The translations under genes and the position numbers were made by a program. DNA of 64,000 bases, taken from positions 60,001 through 124,000 of the forward strand of contig JAQGDQ010000337.1 in the NCBI GenBank assembly GCA_030141605.1, in the 5' to 3' direction. The stretch comes from Tubiluchus corallicola. Its lineage: Eukaryota; Priapulida; Priapulimorpha; Priapulimorphida; Tubiluchidae. How positions within the stretch are numbered: position 1 is the stretch's first letter; every line of letters begins with the position of its first letter. Positions 53,801 through 59,800 of the stretch are shown here, one piece after another. Below the pieces are notes generated by a model. That model saw only the letters and a program-made list of their open reading frames with translations, ran no database searches and was not told where the DNA came from.

Positions 53801-56800
53801 CAATGTGTTTTTTAGCTATGTTTTTCTGATTTTTGCAGTATTTACCAAGTTTTGCAAAACTACTTATAAACGTGAGCTGATGCAGTGGCATGAAAAATGC
53901 ACCCCAACAAAAGTGTTAATTGAGAAGTGTGAAAAAGGAATTTACGTTTTTTAGGACTAAAATAACTAATGAATCGCATTATAATGCCAATATTCCACAA
54001 ATGGATTTTATTATTGTTGTTGTTGTTTTGAGAAATGTAAAAAAATCTGTCACAAATTTTTGGTTTTTGATTTGATTTCCATTTATTGTATTTCATTTAT
54101 TAACTAATTTAACTGTATCACTTTTTCAGGCATTTATGGTGCTAGCGGTATAGATGCATTCAAAACTCTAGCTAGAGAAGAAGGAGTCTGCATAGCAACC
54201 TCGGAGAAAGTATGAAAATGATGAGGATAAAGAATTTGACAATGTCGTCCGAGCTCTTAATTCCACGCCAAAGGCTAGGGTAGTTGCTTGCTTCTGTAAG
54301 GGGACTACCATAAGAGGACTGCTGGAAGCGACTGGTAGATTGGGTCTAGTTGGTTATTTCACATTATAAAGAACGTTGATACAGGATGTGTACAAATCAG
54401 CAAAATTTTATTGTGTTTCAATCAATTTAATCTCACACTTGTGAATGTGGAGTTATAGTTACTTATTAAGTGCACATTAATGTTAATTTGCTGCAATTTT
54501 GCAATAATTATGGATTTTAGGCAAAATAGTGATAATGTTTAGCCTCCAGTACAATCATGAGCATCATGCAAAATCACAACCCTGGTCTTAAGCGAGGAGA
54601 AGTGCAATATTAACAATAACAATAAAATCACAGCTACTGTAGAAATTAGCACGATGCATTATTTTTATTGATTGGTAAACTAAGTGGGAATACTTCGATA
54701 AGATTTCTGGTTACTTCTTACCCCATTTTCAGACTGCCTCAATTACATAAAACAAATTTGTATAAAAATGTTTAGTTACAACTTTGTTCAAAAACCTAAT
54801 GTAAATACACTTAACTGTCTTACTGCTAAAACATCAGACATTCCAGGCAAAAACTACAGGCACTAACTAATCTAAATAATTTAAGTAACTCTAAATATTA
54901 CCGGAGTATTGTCCTTTAGTTTAGCAGCCAATAAAAATCACGCATGGTACATAATTACTACAACAGCTATAGTCTCATTGTTGTAATCGTAGCTTATCTT
55001 TAACAAGGCTATGTTTGTTGCTCTACATTTGAAAAACATCCTGCAAGCAACAACTAAATATTCACTGCTGATGTTTTCCTTATCAGTAATAATAAATTTG
55101 GCAAAACTCTTTGCCAATATCATCCTCAGCTTTGGATTGGTGAAAATCTGAACTGCCGGCCATAGAGAAGTGTTCAACTTTAAGGAATAATAAAAGGCTT
55201 GAAAAAATAAGAAAAACATAATGAGAATGTGAATGATGATGATGGTTTGATAATGATAACACTGATGATAGAAAAAAATGAAAGTGGTCAAGATAATGAT
55301 GATGACGGTGATGAAGATGATACCTAATGGGATAACGATCTTATTAACAAAAGTGAAGATAATGAAAGCAATTTCTCCTTCTAGGCCGAACAGTTATGGA
55401 CAAGGTTCCCATTACCTTCACAGTACTCTCTTTTCCATCTCCAGTTATTCTCACTACTGCAGTATTCTTTTCACTTTCCACCACTTTAACTTTGCCGTGC
55501 AATTCAGAACTTGTTGAAGGCAAAAGTTCAAAATTCTAGAAAAGTCAGATAATTACCTCACAAAATGTCACTGCACATGGCAAGTCTTCATTAGTGATTA
55601 CCATGCTTTAATAAATTTCTGAATTTAATTGGACAAAGACATTAGCTAAAGCCTAGCTCCCAAGAACCAATGTTATCATTCAGAAAAATGACTTGCATTT
55701 TGGATCATTCCAGTTTTGAAGCATTAATTCAAAACAAAAACAACTGTACAGCAGCAAACACACTACATTCAGCTGCAAACAAAGTAGTCTCCAAAACATG
55801 TAACGTGTCTGCTTTATGTTTCAGATGCAATAAATTACTTCAATTCACATGAAAGACAGAAAACAGTATAGTAAATTGGTTGCAGTCCAAAAGAGATTAG
55901 AAAGTGCAAATCTTGAAATATCTTCTGAGCAAGAATAAGCTTTTTGAGGGTTGTCAGTAACGGCCACACTATGGTCACATTCTGTGTCTGCGCAACCGTT
56001 ACCCTATACTGACCGACAAGATTGGTGTTAGTTGGCTTTTACATTGCTTAGCTTCATGAGGTGGTTGTAAAAGCTTTGATATGATGCGAGGAGGGAAATA
56101 GGTACAAACTTTGGAAACACGACAGCACATCGCCGTATGAGTCGATCAGCACGTCTGCTGGATCACGTAATTATGCAATTTTAATAGAGACAGAGTAAAT
56201 TGATGCTAATAAATTGTCACGAATGAAAGTCTTATCACACAGCATGAGAACTAAATTCATTTGATTCTTGACTCACTTTGAATTATGCAATTTTAATAGA
56301 GACATAGTAAATTGATGCTAATAAATTGTCACGAATGAAAGTCTTATCACACAGCATGAGAACTAAATTCCTTTGATTCTTGACTCACTTTGAATGTGTC
56401 CTCGACAGAAGCATGACCATCTTTAGGAAGGAACAGTTTATACGGGTACAAACGTAACAGCAAAGAATGAGGCTCAACATGTGGCACATCATTCTGTAAC
56501 CAACAATAAGAATATACTATTACATTTTAAGTAGTATTCATTATCCAAAAGTGTTACAGTAAAATACAGTAATTAAAAGCATGAATAATAAAATAAGAAT
56601 AACAAACAAGGCAATGCCGTTGCTCTGAATACGAGCAATTTGAGAAGGAGTGACTACCATAATTCCAATAATCTTTTCCAAGTTCATAATAGGAAAATCT
56701 GGCAATCCCAAGGAAGATGATTCCTGCGACAACAATGTGTATGCAAACGACAGCATCTGTGACACTCTGGAAAACGAAACAGACAAACTTGAAAAAAGGA

Positions 56801-59800
56801 TTAAAACTCTTGCCATTTCCACTGATAAACAAATTTTCTAATTATTCAAAAACTTGTGACATTTTTTGCAAAATGTCTAATTTATTTGTTGGCTAAAGTT
56901 TACAATTCTCACCACACAAGAAAGATTAGTTTGTGAAATGGATTAGAATTAGGGATAAGATTAGGATTGAGGTCAGGGCTAGGGTTGAGTTAAGGCTAGG
57001 GGTAGGGTTAGTGTATTTAAACTGTGTGGGGAACTGCAAGTTCCTTCCCGTTTATCTACATATTAGTATTTTACTGCAGAAATACTGCATAGGTAATTTC
57101 AGAAAAAAATTATTCATTTTTCACGTAAAGTTAATTCAGTATTAATCCTCTTTTCAGCACATGCCATAAGCTCTCCCGGTACTAAAGCAGTCATTTAACA
57201 TAAAAAAGCATAAAAAGTTCCTTTCACTCTTGCAAAAACCTTGTACAATATTTCACATATGGTTTTATTTTTGGCAAAACGATTAATTCCATATATGGTG
57301 TTCTTGCTAAATGAATAAATCCCAACTTTGGCTTTGCTAACTTTGCTAAAAGAACTGCAGCAAAGTAAGATTAGTGCAGATAATTCTTTTCAAACATGAT
57401 TTGCTGCATTTGTTAGGTGGTAGCTGCCATTCACTTTAAAATTATGATGTAACTGGCAGACTTTATGGGTTTTTGTAAGTGCATAATGGCTTTCCGTAAG
57501 CATTCCCTGATAGAAATTAGTGTGCCGCTTTTCTTCAGTTGATGAACGATGTTATTTGTGGAAAAACGAATGTTCAAAATGGGAGCACTCAAGCGGGAAA
57601 AATCATGACCTTTTGCGGAAACATCACCAATATTTACAACCAAATCATTAGTTCCTAAAGTGAACAATAAGACATACGTATGTGATTTAGGAATGCGAAG
57701 ACATGAATAGCTTCAGTACTAACCATTAATAAGGATACCCTACACAATTTTTTACTTACACAAAAGATTAGTGTAGATAATTCTTTTCAAACACGACTTG
57801 CTGCATTTGTTTCTCAAAGCTCAAAGATTTACAATAAAAAACGCATCAGGAAAAGGAAGCCATGATTTAAAGCCAAGTTTAAGATCACACAACTCATACT
57901 TGTCTGATGGAGCTTGCGGAGCACATTGGTACAGATTATCCAGTAACTCTTTAAACAGCGGAGCACTGACATCTCGAGCCTGGAATCGAGAACGGAGCGG
58001 TGGATCAAGTGGATTGCCACGGTAACGTGGAATGGGAAGTCCCAAAGCGATGACACGAAAATTCTCATCCACCTTGACAAGTTTCCATGCGTCGAGTTCG
58101 CTTTGCGAGTGTTCCTGATATAAATAAAGACTGATTGAATTAAACCTGAATGTTTTTATAATAAATGAAACTTTTTAACTAAATGCGATGCAAAAGTTGG
58201 ACAAATGAGCATGGAGAAGATAACAAGAGTAGGCCAGTCACACTAAGTTGCAAATACGAATAAAATTTTGTTTAATACAGATAATATAATAGTTACATTT
58301 CAAGATTTTTTGCTAATTGCAAAACAAATCCCAAGTTAATAATTATAAGCAAAACTTAACTCTAGTCAATAACAAACAAAGGCAAAAAATGCTAAAAAAC
58401 TTAAACCGAACTTGGGTTTGAACAAGAAACTGTTGAAATACAAACCCAACAATTTACTAGGTAATGCAGTCCCTTGACACTAATCATTTTAATAACTCAG
58501 TAATTGTTGCACAAAGCACTTGTAATTGTAGCACAAAGTACTTGTAGCACTTGTAATTGTAGCACAAAGTACTTGTAGCACAAGGTACTTGTAGCACTTG
58601 TAATTGTAGCACAAGGTACTTGTAGCACAAGGTACTTGTAGCACAAGGTACTTGTAGCACTTGTAATTGTAGCACAAGGTACTTGTAGCGCAAAGTACTT
58701 GTTGCACTTGTAATTGTTGCACAACGTACTGGAAGAAATCTGTTCCGGGAAGTGAATTTTTAAGGCAAAGTAATTTAACAAACTCTTTCATAATTTACCT
58801 TGAGCAATTTCTCATATCTGTCAGCTGCTATCAGAAATCGTCCATCGTCCAGCAGCATTTCCCGGTTTTCCAGGAGATTATTCAAAACGGGAAGAACGTT
58901 CCGCTCGGCTTTCTCGATGCCTTCCAGCACCAGCACACGACCATGTATGGCAGCTTTTACTGCACACTGAAAATGTAAAATAAACTCATTATCTAAATAT
59001 GAATGACCGTGCTGTCTTTGCAGTTACGTGACAGATTTCTTGTTCTTAAAGGAAAGGACAAGTCACTTAGCTCAGTGGGTTGATTTTAATGCTGTCGCTT
59101 AAACTTAGAAATATATAATAAAGAAAATTGCAAAAAACTGTCTATAAAGCGTAAAGATAATTTATTCTAAAGTCGTAAAGAAATTTTCAGGAGTCGTGGT
59201 AGCTGCCATTCACTTTAAAATTATGACGTAACTGGTGGACTTCGTAAATTTTCGTAAGTGTGCTGATTAAACTATTTCAGACTTCTGTACCACCCTCATA
59301 TTAACGCAAAAATGTCGCAAAATTGGCTTTATAGTTATCTGTAAAAACTTATTGTACATTTTGGAATGCATAATGGCTTTCCGTAAGCATTCTCTGATAG
59401 AAATTAGTGTGCCGCTTTTCTTCAGTCGACGGAACGATGTTATTGGTGGAAAAATGAATGTGCAAAATGGGAGCATCAAAGCGTCAAAAAATCATGACCT
59501 TAAAACCGATTTTACTAATTTGACGAAATGCATATCACATTTTTATCACTCAATCCTTCTAACGTTTTTCGCAAACATCAAAATAAACGTAACTTCGTAG
59601 AAGATCTGGCCATTTTGAATAAGTCTTCCAAGAAAATCAGAAGAACGATTTCCTTACTAAATTTAACAAAGAAATCTGGCCTGTTATTAACTAAATGAAC
59701 GCTACTTGCATTCTGGCTGTACTTTGCCAGTGTCAGCAAGCACAGGCAAATATTTACAAGATATTTTTTTATAGTATTTTACTTTGAAGCCACTACTAAC

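Noticed and set aside
58484-58791. Overlapping Cys/Tyr/Lys-rich minus-strand frames
   Set aside because: All three frames are open only because of the short-unit tandem repeat.
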